Positions 1 through 11,103 of a stretch of DNA of 44,113 bases are shown in pieces. This DNA is from Branchiostoma floridae. Lineage: Eukaryota; Chordata; Leptocardii; Amphioxiformes; Branchiostomatidae. A program made the translations under genes and the position numbers. The stretch covers positions 5,766,982-5,811,094 of the forward strand of contig NC_049997.1 in NCBI RefSeq assembly GCF_000003815.2. Direction: 5' to 3'. Position 1 is the stretch's first letter, and every line of letters starts with the position of its first letter. Below the pieces are notes generated by a model. That model made no database searches, had not been told where the DNA came from, and worked only from the letters and a program-made list of their open reading frames with translations.

Positions 1-542
1 TATTGTCCTTGCTCATTCTACCTCACACCTTGCGTCACCTGAAGACTTCCACCTGGGAGCATTGTCACACTCAATTGAACAATACCTGTCCTCAATAATT
101 GCAAAACATGATATCGTCATGCCGTTTGAAATATCTCATTGTTTGTCTGTGGCAATAGGAAGCAATCTATAAGTGAACATCCTGTCAAAGGCCCCGCAGG
201 TGACAGCACTAGCTGATCGATGAGCGTAGGGTCGTCTGAGGTCATATATGCCTTATGTTCCAGACAGGTTGGGCATGTATTATGAACAATACACAGTAAA
301 ACAATGTAAAACTAGAAAGGCAACCTGTTTGCGAAAATGCAAAGTGGCATTTTGTGAAGATAATGTTTGAGCAGACGTTTTGCAGCTGTAGATCACGGTA
401 ATTGTCGGACTGTGAGGGACTGAAGGTCCAAGTAAAAAACACACTCCACTGTGCAATTGTTGGTACATTCTAAACCTTGAGTATTTACAGTCACTCCATG
501 AACGCCAACCACAGTCAGAATGAGGGGGCCAAAGATGCTATG
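1..542. other. non-coding, no recognised feature
   Basis: I see no splice-bounded coding frame, RNA gene or clear repeat here. The short open frames have no coding-like composition. Confidence 0.5.
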
Positions 543-820
543 TCAAAAAAAAGTCAAAGTTCCTTCCCGCGCCTGATGGCGCATAGGGTGGTGCCCATCT
601 CCGTTTCAGTAGCCCTGGGTCACACAACTTTGTGCAATCACTACAACAGGGGGCTAGTCCACTGGTAGTGGCGTGTGTTCAACTTCCATACTCTTTCCGA
701 ATGCTGAGTGCTAAGCAGAGAAAGCAGCATGTACCATTCTTAAAGTCTTTAGTATGACTCGGCCAGGGATCGAACTCACGACCTACCGAACAGGCTACCC
801 ACTCGGCCATAGCACTGGTG
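543..820 (-). mobile_element. tRNA-derived SINE, minus strand
   Basis: Read on the minus strand, the element starts with a tRNA-like head. An A-box-like TGGCCGAGTGGGTA lies at about 796-809 and a B-box-like GAGTTCGATCCC at about 766-777, the spacing expected of an internal RNA polymerase III promoter. A roughly 200-bp body follows. It ends in a T-rich tail near 543 after a GC-rich segment at about 560-600 that can form a small hairpin. SINEs of this design are copied by LINE machinery. The head no longer folds as a functional tRNA by eye, so I call it a retroposon and not a tRNA gene. I did not identify target duplications. Confidence 0.7.
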
Positions 821-1204
821 TAAAAGATGCTTAGATGTACCAGACAATTTTGAGCAGTATTCATGACGTCATTTCCAAACCTGAGTTTTGATTGGCTAAA
901 TTCTGAAGAATCCGGAAATGGCTACAGATTTAGAAAGTCTTCCTTCTTGGGAAGACTTATGATAGATACATTGTACTTCTTACAAGTAGTTACAGGGGAG
1001 GAAGGTTTGAGGGTTTTAAAAATTTGGATTGAAGCTTTGCAACAGCTGTTACAATTTTTTTTAAATATCTAGAACCTTCTGGATCAAATGAACATGGCCT
1101 TACCTTACCCAATGGTTTGATGCAATGTTGTACCACCTGGAGTCATGTAAACACCTGATTACACAATTACCTGTGTAAATTACTGCCTCTTATCCAATGA
1201 CATT
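821..1204. other. non-coding, no recognised feature
   Basis: AT-rich sequence with no recognisable gene or element. Confidence 0.45.
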
Positions 1205-1275
1205 GATATGATATGATATGATTTGATTATTGCCCCATCCATGCCCACATTGTTCCACATGTTTCATCATTATCA
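1205..1275 (-). mobile_element. possible LINE 3' tail with (GATAT)n
   Basis: A short GATAT/GATTT array (1205-1228) runs into a segment reading ATTATTGCCCC then CATGCCCAC. This resembles the 3'-terminal segments at 21960, 28194 and 38371, which also have TTTATTG followed by a CCCAT/CCCAAC block. The orientation implies a minus-strand element. The fragment is too short for a firm call. Confidence 0.3.
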
Positions 1276-1758
1276 CAGTCTATACCTGGGGCCGCAATAA
1301 CGTTGACTTCGATACAAGTGTTCCAGACCAGGTGATGTAATCCGTATCGCACAGGCTTCGAAGTTTTATCACACAGGCTTCCATCAAAAATTTCGAACGT
1401 ACTCGGCGCGGTCAAAAATTCGAATACCTGATTCGGACGTTGGAATTGCTGTTGTAACAATTTTTATTCGAGGGTGCCAAATTTGCACTACTACCTCCGG
1501 CGCATTTCGCAATTCGAAACATGTGTTGGGTATGACCGCATCACCCTCGGTCCCAGACCTTTTGTCTTGATCTTTTGCTTTGGTTTTGCCTTTTTGTGTG
1601 CAAAAAGCTTGTGATATAATGAGGTGTTGTAGGTTTGGGCCCTCTAGCAACTAACTGTAAAACTTCAGGGGCATTTTTGTAAGACGATTTTGCCCATTTT
1701 AGTCTTTTAGAGTACATTACACTCTCAGTAATACAGGATTGAGAGCTGAAGCAACATG
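1276..1758. other. non-coding, no recognised feature
   Basis: No convincing coding exon. Minus-strand open frames here lack recognisable domains. Confidence 0.45.
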
Positions 1759-1760
1759 TA

Positions 1761-2333
1761 CAGTCAAACTTGTATTAGCGGCCACCTTTGCATGGTGACC
1801 ACCTGGACATTGCGGTCACTTTTTGTCGGTCCCTTGGATTTTTCCCATTGACCTAAGCCCATTAAAAAATAGTCTATAGCGGCCACCTGTTCAACGCGGC
1901 CACGGCCACACGATTTCCGGTCCCGTAGATATAGAAACACTGCCTATTGCGACCATACAGCGGCCGTAAGTCACCCTGCGCCGTGTTTAAAATCGTTGTT
2001 TGCTAGGATTTGGAGTTCTCGACAGGATCGTTATAGCAGTAGCAGAAGGTACGCCTGCCTTGAACGTTAGAGTGCAAGTCTTTGTCTGCAAATCTACCAA
2101 CATTCCGCATGGCAATATCAATCATTTTCGGTAGATTTGACTATTGCAGGGTCAGTTGAATTCTGAGACAATCAAGACAATGTTACTTGGTGAGAAAGAT
2201 TAGTGGGTACTAAAATTATGTGTAACTTATTGCTCATGGTCAATTGATCAGCATTTTCTCTATAGTGGCCACCTGTCTATAGTGGCTATATTTCTCCAGG
2301 CCCTTGAGTGGCTGCTATAGACAGGTTTGACTG
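1761..2333. mobile_element. pogo/Tigger-like non-autonomous DNA transposon, full length
   Basis: The 573-bp element begins CAGTCAAACTTGTATTAGCG and ends with the inverted counterpart ...CTATAGACAGGTTTGACTG, flanked on both sides by TA (1759-1760 and 2334-2335). A TA duplication with CAGT termini is typical of the pogo/Tigger branch of Tc1/mariner. Subterminal GGCCACC blocks are repeated near both ends. No transposase frame is present. About 420 bp of the interior is shared with the truncated copy at 14400-14897, which shows that the family is dispersed. Confidence 0.8.
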
Positions 2334-2335
2334 TA

Positions 2336-3237
2336 TATGGAAACATGAGAACCATTTGGCCAGACCAGATTAGCTTGTTTGACAGCACTTGATGGATAAG
2401 CTTGGGGTCATGATAGGGACATTTATTATGCAGGTTTCTAAGGGTGAAGGTCCTCTCTTCAGCAATGTGTTTCCTCTAGGATTGTGTGTGGCCAAGGAAG
2501 ATAAGACACAAGCACCAACAGGTCCCAAAATGTGGTGATTTTATCAAATATTTCCCAGGCCTGGCAAAGCTTTTCTGAAGAAGTGCCAAATTGCATTCAT
2601 AATAAAAATCGGTTGATATTAGTGATTTATAATAGCCCAGTTTAGTCTAGCCAAGGATGTATATTGTACGATTTGTAACAATATTAACTCCCTTTCCTAG
2701 CGTAGAGAACCTTAAGATTTAAGACTTTAAGGTAGACTTACATTACTGTATAGACTATTATTTTGTCATAGTTACAATACATAGTAGCCACCTAGGGAAA
2801 AAGTTTTACAGCTTTAGGATTTATCATAAATAATATTCTTTTCAATAGTTGCTTTCAGGAGAGCATTTTCATCAATTATTACTGTTGACTAAAGCTAAGA
2901 TAAGGCGTTGTGTGCAAGAGTTGCAAAAAAAAAAGAATCACTTTCTGCGGTTTTAATGACAATGTGTTTTGCTCCGCACAAGGTAGAAGAAAGAGAGGGG
3001 TGTTCAATGGGTACAAAGAAGGATTGATGCAACAGATGGGCAAATTTTCCAGTGGTTTTCAAAAAGTCTAAAGCAGTGTTTAGATTTTTACCTTTTTCCT
3101 TTTTTTGCAGTTATGTTTCTGAAACAACGTTTTGCTAATGTTTTTTATTTGAGTTAGTGAAAGGACGGATTGCTTTTCTAGTCCTACGTCTACCGTTATT
3201 ACGAACAGTGGAAATGATTACACGTTTATACAGTCAC
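2336..3237. other. AT-rich non-coding, no recognised feature
   Basis: Nothing recognisable beyond A/T runs. Confidence 0.45.
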
Positions 3238-3467
3238 GGAAATTTTCTCACGCGAAGCCTGCCAGCTGAAGGGAGCGCGCATCCACGTGAAATGCACACA
3301 CACAAAAAAAGGACGAAAAAAAATTCCTCTCAGAAAAAAAAGTCAGCCAAGGAGAAAATGTTCGCAGGGGTAATGACACCCTTTCCATGCATTTCACTCG
3401 TGATGGTTTTTGTCGGGGAATTTTCTCATGTGAAGCGGGCCAGCTGAGAGGATGGCGTGTGCACGTG
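3238..3467. repeat. imperfect 52-bp direct duplication, period 179
   Basis: GGAAATTTTCTCACGCGAAG at 3238 and GGGAATTTTCTCATGTGAAG at 3416 begin two related blocks (about 3238-3289 and 3417-3467). Both continue with a CCAGCTGA core and end in CACGTG. The intervening sequence includes A-rich runs. The function is unknown. Confidence 0.6.
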
Positions 3468-3654
3468 CTTCGGGACAGACGCGTTGCCCTTTTTGTTTGG
3501 ACCATAATTACGCCCCCCTGACGAATAGTCCAGTTTAACCACTGCCCCTTTGTGTCGCGGCCAGCCTGTGCTACCGCCTTTGTCACCCCTAATGTGCGTC
3601 CCACCGGGCGTCCAGTCCAATTTACCCGATGCAGGGCACGTCTAGCCAAACAGA

Positions 3655-3680
3655 TGACTCATTTGCATATTAAAGGCGAA
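3655..3680 (+). promoter_or_regulatory. AP-1 site overlapping octamer motif
   Basis: TGACTCATTTGCATATTAAA combines an AP-1 consensus (TGACTCA, 3655-3661), overlapping by one base a POU octamer (ATTTGCAT, 3661-3668), then a TATTAAA-like box. It lies in a GC-richer island. It is a motif match only, and no transcript start can be shown. Confidence 0.3.
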
Positions 3681-6600
3681 GTCAGCTGGCCCAATGTAAC
3701 GGCTTTCCTGCCCGCATGTTGCAAAAATTTGAACCAAAACAACTTCTGTCCTAGCAACTTCCTGAACCTTAACAACATAGGAAAGGGCTTGTTTCCAGTC
3801 ATATGTGACTGCTTTCCTTTGTGGCTAGATTCCCACGTCCTTTGTACATAATTTGACGGGGAAACGGCTTGATATAAACATAGTCCACGTGGTCGGGCCG
3901 GTAGCGTCCCTCATTTGTGATGCTGACTCACACTTCAGCAGATGACGTACGACTTCACACGTGCCGACCGCTCTCCACAGAAACCTCCGCCGTGGGCAGA
4001 ACTTTCACTGAATAAAGAAGACTTTCTCTTGCCAGGTTTTCCTCCTTTTTCAGATGCCTTTGAATTCTTCTTATTGAAAAGATCCTTATGTATTAAGCCA
4101 TAAGTTAAGTATCAAGTTCATTATATTTAAGTCTCATTTCCAAAGCTTACTTTAGACCAGGGGAACTACATAAAATCCAACGGGGATATGAAATCACCTC
4201 TTTGTAACAAAAAGCTGCTGTTTTTTCCTAATGCTCATTTGCTATTTTTGTACTCCAAGTTTGCACCACATGATATTGTATGCCCCAAATTCAAGAAATA
4301 TGTGGACTTCTTCTATTTGTACCCTATGGGCTGTAGCATATCTAAATACTGTCAATGTGTGTATCACTGCTGTACACAGTTTTCAGTTCTGGGTCAAACA
4401 ACGGACAACCTTTCAAAATATTTGGACCCTGCAGTTTGTATCTTTTACCTTTTATAGGCTTATCTTTTTTACCAGCTGTCAAAAGATCAGCCAAGAGTTG
4501 TCTTTCTGATATTATAAAGTAATGCCTTATCCTGATAAAGATTTTTTTATAAAACAAAACTTAGTAAAAGAAATATTGTCATTTTTTGTCTTTTATTTTC
4601 ACTTTTTGATATTTTCAGTAACAAACAGTTGTAACTTATCCAGTCAAGCTTTTCAAAGGAAAATATATCCTGGATTTTAAAAAAGCGCTCAACTGAGGAA
4701 TTTCTTAGTTAAGATAACAAAAAAGGGAAGCAATCTTTCTAATTTTGAGTTCTAATTTTTTAAAGGTCTATGTTACATTTTTGTGAGTCAAACAAAATAT
4801 CAGTGCTTTGAAAAATATTTCAATTTGGTGCAATTAATATGTAATTTTAAGGTCTTAAAGGTTTTTTTACTCTTTTCACCTGTTTCTGTAGAATACAAAC
4901 CATTGCCTTTCCTCACACACACCAAGTCCTAGCTATAGAAGGTTTTTTTCAGGTCAGGAAGCCATGGGAAAGTGGTGGTATATCAGGGTGCCATCTGTAG
5001 CACAAGTTGATGAAATGTCTGCGCTGACTCCTCCCCTTTTCATTGTTCCCCTCCTGTCCCCCCTACTCAGTTCTGGTCCCTGAGCGTCCCCACCATCCGC
5101 CATTGTCCTCACAGGTGTTTGGTCGTCCCCCCACGCTACAGCGCCGATTCCCGGGGGATACCGGGGCTTTGTTTATGACACGAGCGTTCGCCCTGCCTGC
5201 CTTTTCATGCATCCATTCCAGATGGCCTAGAGGCTATATGCGGGCACACATCAACAAGTGGTATCTAGACTACATCTGTTCTTACTTCTGCACTTTTCCT
5301 TTTAAACCGTTATTCAGACTTTAAGCCCACTATGGATTAGAAACTTTACAGTGACATAAATAGTTTAGAGTTAGCTTGAACAGTTTGTTCTCTTTAACAA
5401 GAAATGGGTCTTTAGGGTTGACCAAGTTTGTACCTATGATTTAGGTAGTTATGTTGTGTCTGACTTTGTATAGCTTCCTATACTTAATCTAGACAGTATT
5501 GTAAAATCTCTTGAAAAACACAATTGGGACTTGGTATTACCATTTCCCATTCACTTATTAGCATTGTAAAATTGTAAATTTTATTTCTACGCTGATAATT
5601 TGTTGGCTTTTGAGTTGAAATCAGTTTGCACAAAATCTTTCTACTGTGATTTTTTTTCTCTTAGTTTTGGGTGTGTTGAAATAGATAAAATGACTTATGA
5701 AAAAGATTTTATAGTTTGCTTGCAAAATCCCCATAAGAACCGTAAGTCATTATAAAGAAGTGAAATGGCCAATGTCTAAACTTCTTGAAAAAGATTAACT
5801 TTAGGAATAGTAGGAATAGAAACTTTAGAAAGTGAAAAGACTCCAGGTTATGGTGGATTTTTAGGATCATTTAATTTAGCTCCATTGGCCAGTCTTTTCT
5901 TATCTGCTTTTGATAACCTTAAGGCAACGTGAGCTTCAAATCTTCTGTATTTGGTTTGCAGGAAGTACTCCAAATGTAACTTTTTAAAGGCAGTTCTTTT
6001 CATTTCCTACATCAAGGTGCATATTTGCAGAAAAAGGAAAAGAAAAGTACTTTGCTTAGATAAAAAAAACAGTCAGTTAAACATTGTCTGCTCCTCACTC
6101 AATGCATTCTTTTGAATACTACTAAATTGGCAATGGTTACAATTGCTTTTGACCTTAACCATGTTTTCTTTACAAAATAGACACTTACGGTTAACTTTCT
6201 GACTCAGAAGACAGTATTTAGGGAATACCATTTGCAGTATTAATTTTCTAGCCGGCTAGTCGCCCCCCTTTTCTTCCTGACCATATGGCATGACGGCTGC
6301 TATCGCCAAAATTGCCTCCCATATGGCCAAATTTTGACATCTGTCATCGAAAGTCTTTTCAGTCCCAGTCAGGGGCCCGACGGAGATGGCGTTACTTAAT
6401 TATGCATGAGGTCCTAAAGGGAGGCAAAGTTTTTTACACTGGGTAGTAAGGACTTGAACTTGTAGTTTTCAGCTGGAAGCACCACTTTTAAATGTTGTTG
6501 ATAGATGTGTTTCTGCACCATTAAACAGAAGCCCTGAGGCAGACACTGGTGTTTTCTCTGTAATTACAGCTGAAGGGAACATGTTGGGAAGATGTCCTGC

Positions 6601-7370
6601 TCTTTTCAAGCCTTTCTGTACAATATGGGACGTCATAGCTGTCTGGCTTTGCAGAAAAAAACACTGGAAATGTGCAAAGTTGAACAATTTTGTCCCATGT
6701 AGAAATCATTGCCTTTTATCTGTTGTCCTGGGACAAATCATTTGAAATTACAGAAAAGAAAAAGCCCACTTCTTTTTCTGGAAAAAGTAGGCAAGTACAC
6801 AAATCTATGTAACTTTCCAGAGATTTTAATGATATCTTGTATTACTTTGTTTGAAGTTTTATCCATACCTTCGAAGTATTCCATGAAAGAAACATTACCG
6901 CTTTACAGACAGAATCATTAAGAAAACAGCAAAAATGAAGCACAACAAACTAAATTTTAACTTGCCCTTCTCATTGATTTATACTTAGTCTATAGTCTTG
7001 ATGAAGTATAACAAAAACATCAAGCTATCATGATAAAATCCTACAAAAACTGTTCTTTAGAATATATATATTATATTTTTGTCGTATAAAAGCTCCTTGA
7101 GTAGAGCTAGCAGGTGTTCACTCAGGGGTCTTTGTGTATTCTGTTATCTTTATTACAAGCCATTGTAGCATCCTTTAGTTTTATAGCACCTTTGACAAAA
7201 ACCCCTTTACAGCCTATCTCCTCTTTGTTGTCATCACAACTTTTTGAGCAGACCATTAAATCATTCTAAAATTTCTTTAGAGGGGGGTTTAGTTAAATGA
7301 CCCATTGTCTAGGCCATTTCTGCTCTGCCATCTGCCAGTGCAGTAATTTACCTAATGCTACGTTATGTTA
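3681..7370. other. long AT-rich non-coding stretch
   Basis: I find no exon with splice sites and no clear mobile element. A C-rich island at about 5030-5250 has an open frame but no recognisable protein. TAATTATGCAT-like homeodomain sequence occurs near 6397. Confidence 0.45.
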
Positions 7371-8056
7371 ATGGTGGAATAACGTTTTATGTGAGGGTAG
7401 TTTTCAACATGCTTCTCAATAGAAGGATAAAGGTTTTTTCCAGCAGAGTTGAAATTTTCTAAAACTTCATCTGATTTAGTCCATTTCAGTTGAAGCATCA
7501 CGATTTATGTCAGGGCAGTTTTCAACATGCTTCTCAATAGAAGGATTAGTGTTTTTTCCAGTAGAGTTGAAATTTTCTTTGTTTGAAAAGGACGACGATT
7601 AAAACTTAATCCGATTTTGTCCGTTTCAGTTGAAACATCGCTAATTAGGTATCACAAATTGCGAAGATGGGACAATTTTTGCACTTGATTTTTTTTTGTT
7701 CATCAAACACATTGTATGGAGGGTATAGTATGCAGGAATTTATTGCATAAAACCTACCCTATGTCCTAAAACAAAAACATCAATGGTGAAATAATGTTTT
7801 ATGTGATGGCAGTTTTCAACATGGTTCTCAAAAGACAGATTAAGTTTTTTTCCAGCAGAGTTGAAATTTTCTTTGTTTGAAAAGGACGACGGAGATTAAA
7901 ACTTCATCCGATTTTGTCCGTTTCAGTTGAAACATCGCTAATTAGGTATCACAAATTGCGAAGATGGGACAATTTTTGCAATTAAATTCTTTTTGTTCAT
8001 CAAACACATTGTATTGAGTGGAATAGTATCCCTACAACCTACCCAATACAGCAATG
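7371..8056. repeat. three imperfect direct copies of an unclassified repeat
   Basis: Copies at 7371-7500 (shortened), 7501-7767 and 7781-8056 share a GTTTTATGTGA-like start, CAGTTTTCAACATG, TTTTTTCCAGCAGAGTTGAA, TTTCAGTTGAAACATCGC and a region ending ACCTACCC. The last two copies are nearly identical over their middle 180 bp. There is no coding potential or terminal inverted repeat that I can see. Confidence 0.75.
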
Positions 8057-8420
8057 CAAAGAAAAAAAAATGTAACTTTAAAGCATCAATGCATTCAAGG
8101 GAATCATTTTTTTTCTTCGACATTAAAACCCTAATTTAGATTTTATGAGTGAACTGTGTCTTAGCTGGCTGCAGTAAATGCTTAACCTGTTAGGAAAGCT
8201 CTAACATGTGTTTCCTATGTGTCAGGAGAAACAGATCGGAAGAGCTCATGTAGATGACAGGGGTGACAGCTTGATTAATGACCTGAGCCCACATATCCTC
8301 ACCTTTGACCTTCCAGTAGCCCTTCAACTGTCAATCACCTGAAGTTTAAACCCTGACTCAGACTTGACACATGAAAGTTTGTTATTCCCATGTTATGTGG
8401 GACTTAAGACTCTGTTAACA

Positions 8421-8460
8421 TAGAATAGAATAGAATAGAATAGAATAGAATAGAATAGAA
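8421..8460. repeat. (TAGAA)n microsatellite, LINE tail
   Basis: Eight perfect TAGAA units sit exactly at the 3' end of the adjoining minus-strand LINE. They are therefore probably the element's repetitive 3' terminus. Confidence 0.9.
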
Positions 8461-8645
8461 CTTTATTGCATGACACCTGTACAGGATACAGTGTATGGCA
8501 ATTTGTACATACAATACATACATACAGAACAGTTTAACTACATGGGTTACTAGTATCTAAAAAATCTAGGAAACTAATCTAGGAAACTAATCTATTTTAC
8601 ACATGGTATATAGTATTGACAATCAGGCTAGCATTATGTGCTGGT

Positions 8646-9238
8646 TCAGGACAGTATAATATTGTCTCGTTTTTTAAATGAGTTATATATAAATTGACCG
8701 ACATAGGCAGATATATCAGCAGGACATGATAGTAACATATTAAACATTTCTGTCTTATTAGGTGGTAACATTGTATCAGATTTGTATTTAATAGACTGTA
8801 ACAATTCTTGTCTCTCTCTGTCATAAGTTGGGCAATCCATTATAAAGTGGGATTCATTTTCAATATTATCATGGCATGTTGGACAAAATCTCTCGCTGGC
8901 TGGTGTGTTGTGATGTCTACCCTTTTCGATTTGTAGGGAGTGGGCACTAATTCTAAGTTTCGTAATGATATTTCTAAAAGATTTGTTAAAACAGTTAAAA
9001 GGTAATTTTCAAGACAGAAATCTTTTTTGATTCTGCAATAAGTACTAAGTTTGCTTAGACTTCTTATTTCTTGTCTCCAGTCAGAGAGAAATGTGTCCAT
9101 CAGGCGGTTTTTGAATAGATTTCCAAACTGATTAGCATTCACGGTAGGGTTGACCCAAACAGTTTGGAAGCCATGTCTACATAACATGTCTTGTACATGG
9201 ACAGCCCAGTAAATGCCCTGGGTATACGTTTCTTTCAA
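8646..9238 (-). pseudogene. LINE ORF2 C-terminal fragment, frameshifted
   Basis: This is the protein remnant of a LINE ORF2, the reverse-transcriptase polyprotein that copies the element at a nicked target. The upstream part (read from 9238) has the Trp-rich pattern DTFLSDWRQEIRSLSKL, found after the thumb region of such proteins. A +/-1 shift near 9000 moves the frame. Downstream, on the minus strand near 8945-8820, the alternative frame reads ISAHSLQIEKGRHH, then a zinc-knuckle-like C-X2-C-X8-H-X4-C. It closes with a stop at 8646. The same motif order occurs in the fragment at 34480-34800. The shift and missing catalytic domain make it non-functional. The superfamily assignment (CR1/L2-like) is inference. 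Confidence 0.7.
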
Positions 9239-9253
9239 AAATTATGAATTATT

Positions 9254-9885
9254 TAACACTTATTCACCTTTATCTGTGGGTAACCTATATCCATTGTTTT
9301 TTTAAAGCAAAGTATTTATGGATATGGTGGTTTCAAACTGCTTAATCTTAAAGAAGGTCAATTCTGTCGAATCTTATCCTCCTTTTAGGCAAAATATTTG
9401 TTTTTAAAAATCGTAAGCATTCTTTGAATCTGTCTGCTTTCATATCCTTTGTTTCATACTTTTATAAATTAGAAAAAAACATAGCAATTCGGCAAGGTAA
9501 ACTGCTTAAACACGGGGGGAAGTGGGGAAACTTAAATAACTTATTTTCTGTCAGCACTATATCTTAAACAAATGTATAGTGATATTGTTGAATGAATATG
9601 GGCAAAGGGGTTTAGGACTAACGTTAACTGTTGTTACTGGTTTTTGCTTTTATTTTGTGGTTTTACATGTGCTTTGTTTAACGTATCTATAGCTGCCATG
9701 CTTTCTTTTTGTTGTTTGTTTGCAAAANNNNNNNNNNNNNNNNNNNNNNNNNNNNNNNNNNNNNNNNNNNNNNNNNNNNNNNNNNNNNNNNNNNNNNNNN
9801 NNNNNNNNNNNNNNNNNNNNNNNNNNNTATCCCTTGATACACAAACAACAGATATAGGTTGCCCACAAATAAAGGTGAACTAATT
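9254..9885. mobile_element. inverted-repeat element, long variant, contains gap
   Basis: The left end (TTCACCTTTATCTGTGGGTAACC at 9263) and right end (GATATAGGTT..CAAATAAAGGTGAA, about 9851-9880) are inverted copies of the termini of the 24785-25010 element. The distance is about 630 bp instead of ~225 bp and includes a 100-N gap. It is either a longer family member or a copy with an insertion. Confidence 0.6.
9728..9827. other. assembly gap (100 N)
   Basis: Exactly 100 N, the usual placeholder for a gap of unknown size. Confidence 0.99.
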
Positions 9886-10333
9886 ATTATTCAAGAAGCT
9901 GACAAACTTTCTTTCATACCTGGAAGAAAATGTTCATACATTGTACATCTTATTTGTTATAGACAACCACTTTAGCTTGCCATTGGAAAGAGAGAGACAA
10001 TTTTTCCTATTTAGGCATATATTTTCAAGGTTATAATTGTTGATGTTTGATGCTAAAGTTATGAAGGTAAACTTCTGATAATGGATATTATGCTAATTTC
10101 AGAAAGCAAATTTGGCTTGCAGTACTACTTTCAGGAATAACATGGTTTTACGAATAGCGGGACATAAAAATAGCTTGTCTTTATCAAGGTAAAAGGGGGA
10201 ACAAGGCACTCTTATATTAAATGGCAGTTAATTTAAAAGTAATTGTGCTACCCAACTGATCAATTGAATTGACCTCTCTTATTCTGTGCACAATCTATTC
10301 TTTCACCTAAATACCGTAAAATTGCAATCTTAC
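9886..10333. other. non-coding, no recognised feature
   Basis: AT-rich with no recognisable element. Confidence 0.45.
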
Positions 10334-10751
10334 AGCGGCAAAAAGAAATGGCCCGCAGTGACCACTTCTATAGGTGACCCCAAAACCCTGTTTCCTAGCA
10401 AAGAACTCATACAATTCCCTTGGAGAATTCTTCTGTACTGAAAATCCTAGGTTTCTTTCTGAGTGGAGACTAAAGAAGGCATGCCACATAGAACCAAAGC
10501 TGCCTCTTAGCTGTTCTTACCGTGACAGCATCCCCAGTTTATGTCAGCGGCAAAAAGAAATGGCCCACAGTGACCACTTCTATAGGTGACCCCAAAACCC
10601 TGTTCCCTAGCAAAGAACTCATACAATTCCCTTGGAGAATTCTTCTGTACTGAAAATCCTAGGTTTCTTTCTGATTGAAGACAGGCATGCCACATAGAAC
10701 CAAAGCTGCCTCTTAGCTGTTCTTACCGTGACAGAATCCCCAGTTTATGTC
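10334..10751. repeat. recent 212-bp tandem duplication
   Basis: Two head-to-tail copies (10334-10545 and 10546-10751) both start AGCGGCAAAAAGAAATGGCC and both end CCCCAGTTTATGTC. They differ by a few substitutions and one ~6-bp deletion near 10677, so the duplication is young. Minus-strand open frames run through each copy but resemble no known protein. Confidence 0.9.
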
Positions 10752-11103
10752 ATAATCTAGCTTTGTCCTGGGGTATTGGGAAGCAAGATGCTTTTACCCC
10801 AGATGTGTGCGTCGGAAAAAAAAATGCGACAAATCCCAAACGCAATCAAACCGTTTGTTCTGGGATCCCTGCCGCGTGTTGACTCCGGGATGCGCGAGCG
10901 GCTGTACAACTAAACAACCGCGGTAAATACGGACTGATCCATCGGTACACAATGGAGATGAAAGGGCTTAATTTGTGGGCAGGTATTTCCCAATGTCTGT
11001 CTGGAAAAGGACTAAACAATAGTGGTGCGTGATGGGGGAAGGAGTGGGGGTATTTATCCATTCCACAATGTTGTACAAGTATTAGTCCATCGCAGGTGAG
11101 GCT
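10752..11103. other. non-coding, CpG-containing
   Basis: A GC-richer patch at 10800-10930 has no recognisable exon. Confidence 0.4.

Larger units (their letters stand above)
8421..9243 (-). mobile_element. 5'-truncated non-LTR retrotransposon (LINE), minus strand
   Basis: The element comprises a degraded ORF2 C-terminal part (8646-9238), a 3' untranslated segment (8461-8645) and a pentanucleotide repeat tail (8421-8460). The truncated 5' end and simple-repeat 3' end are typical of target-primed reverse transcription by CR1/L2-type LINEs. The reverse transcriptase catalytic domain itself is absent. Confidence 0.75.

Noticed and set aside
754-818. Genuine tRNA gene on the minus strand
   Set aside because: Boxes are present, but the sequence continues into a SINE body and tail, and a clean acceptor stem is not visible.
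3248-3649. 133-codon minus-strand open frame
   Set aside because: It spans the duplicated block and A-runs with Arg-rich low-similarity sequence and a competing frame.
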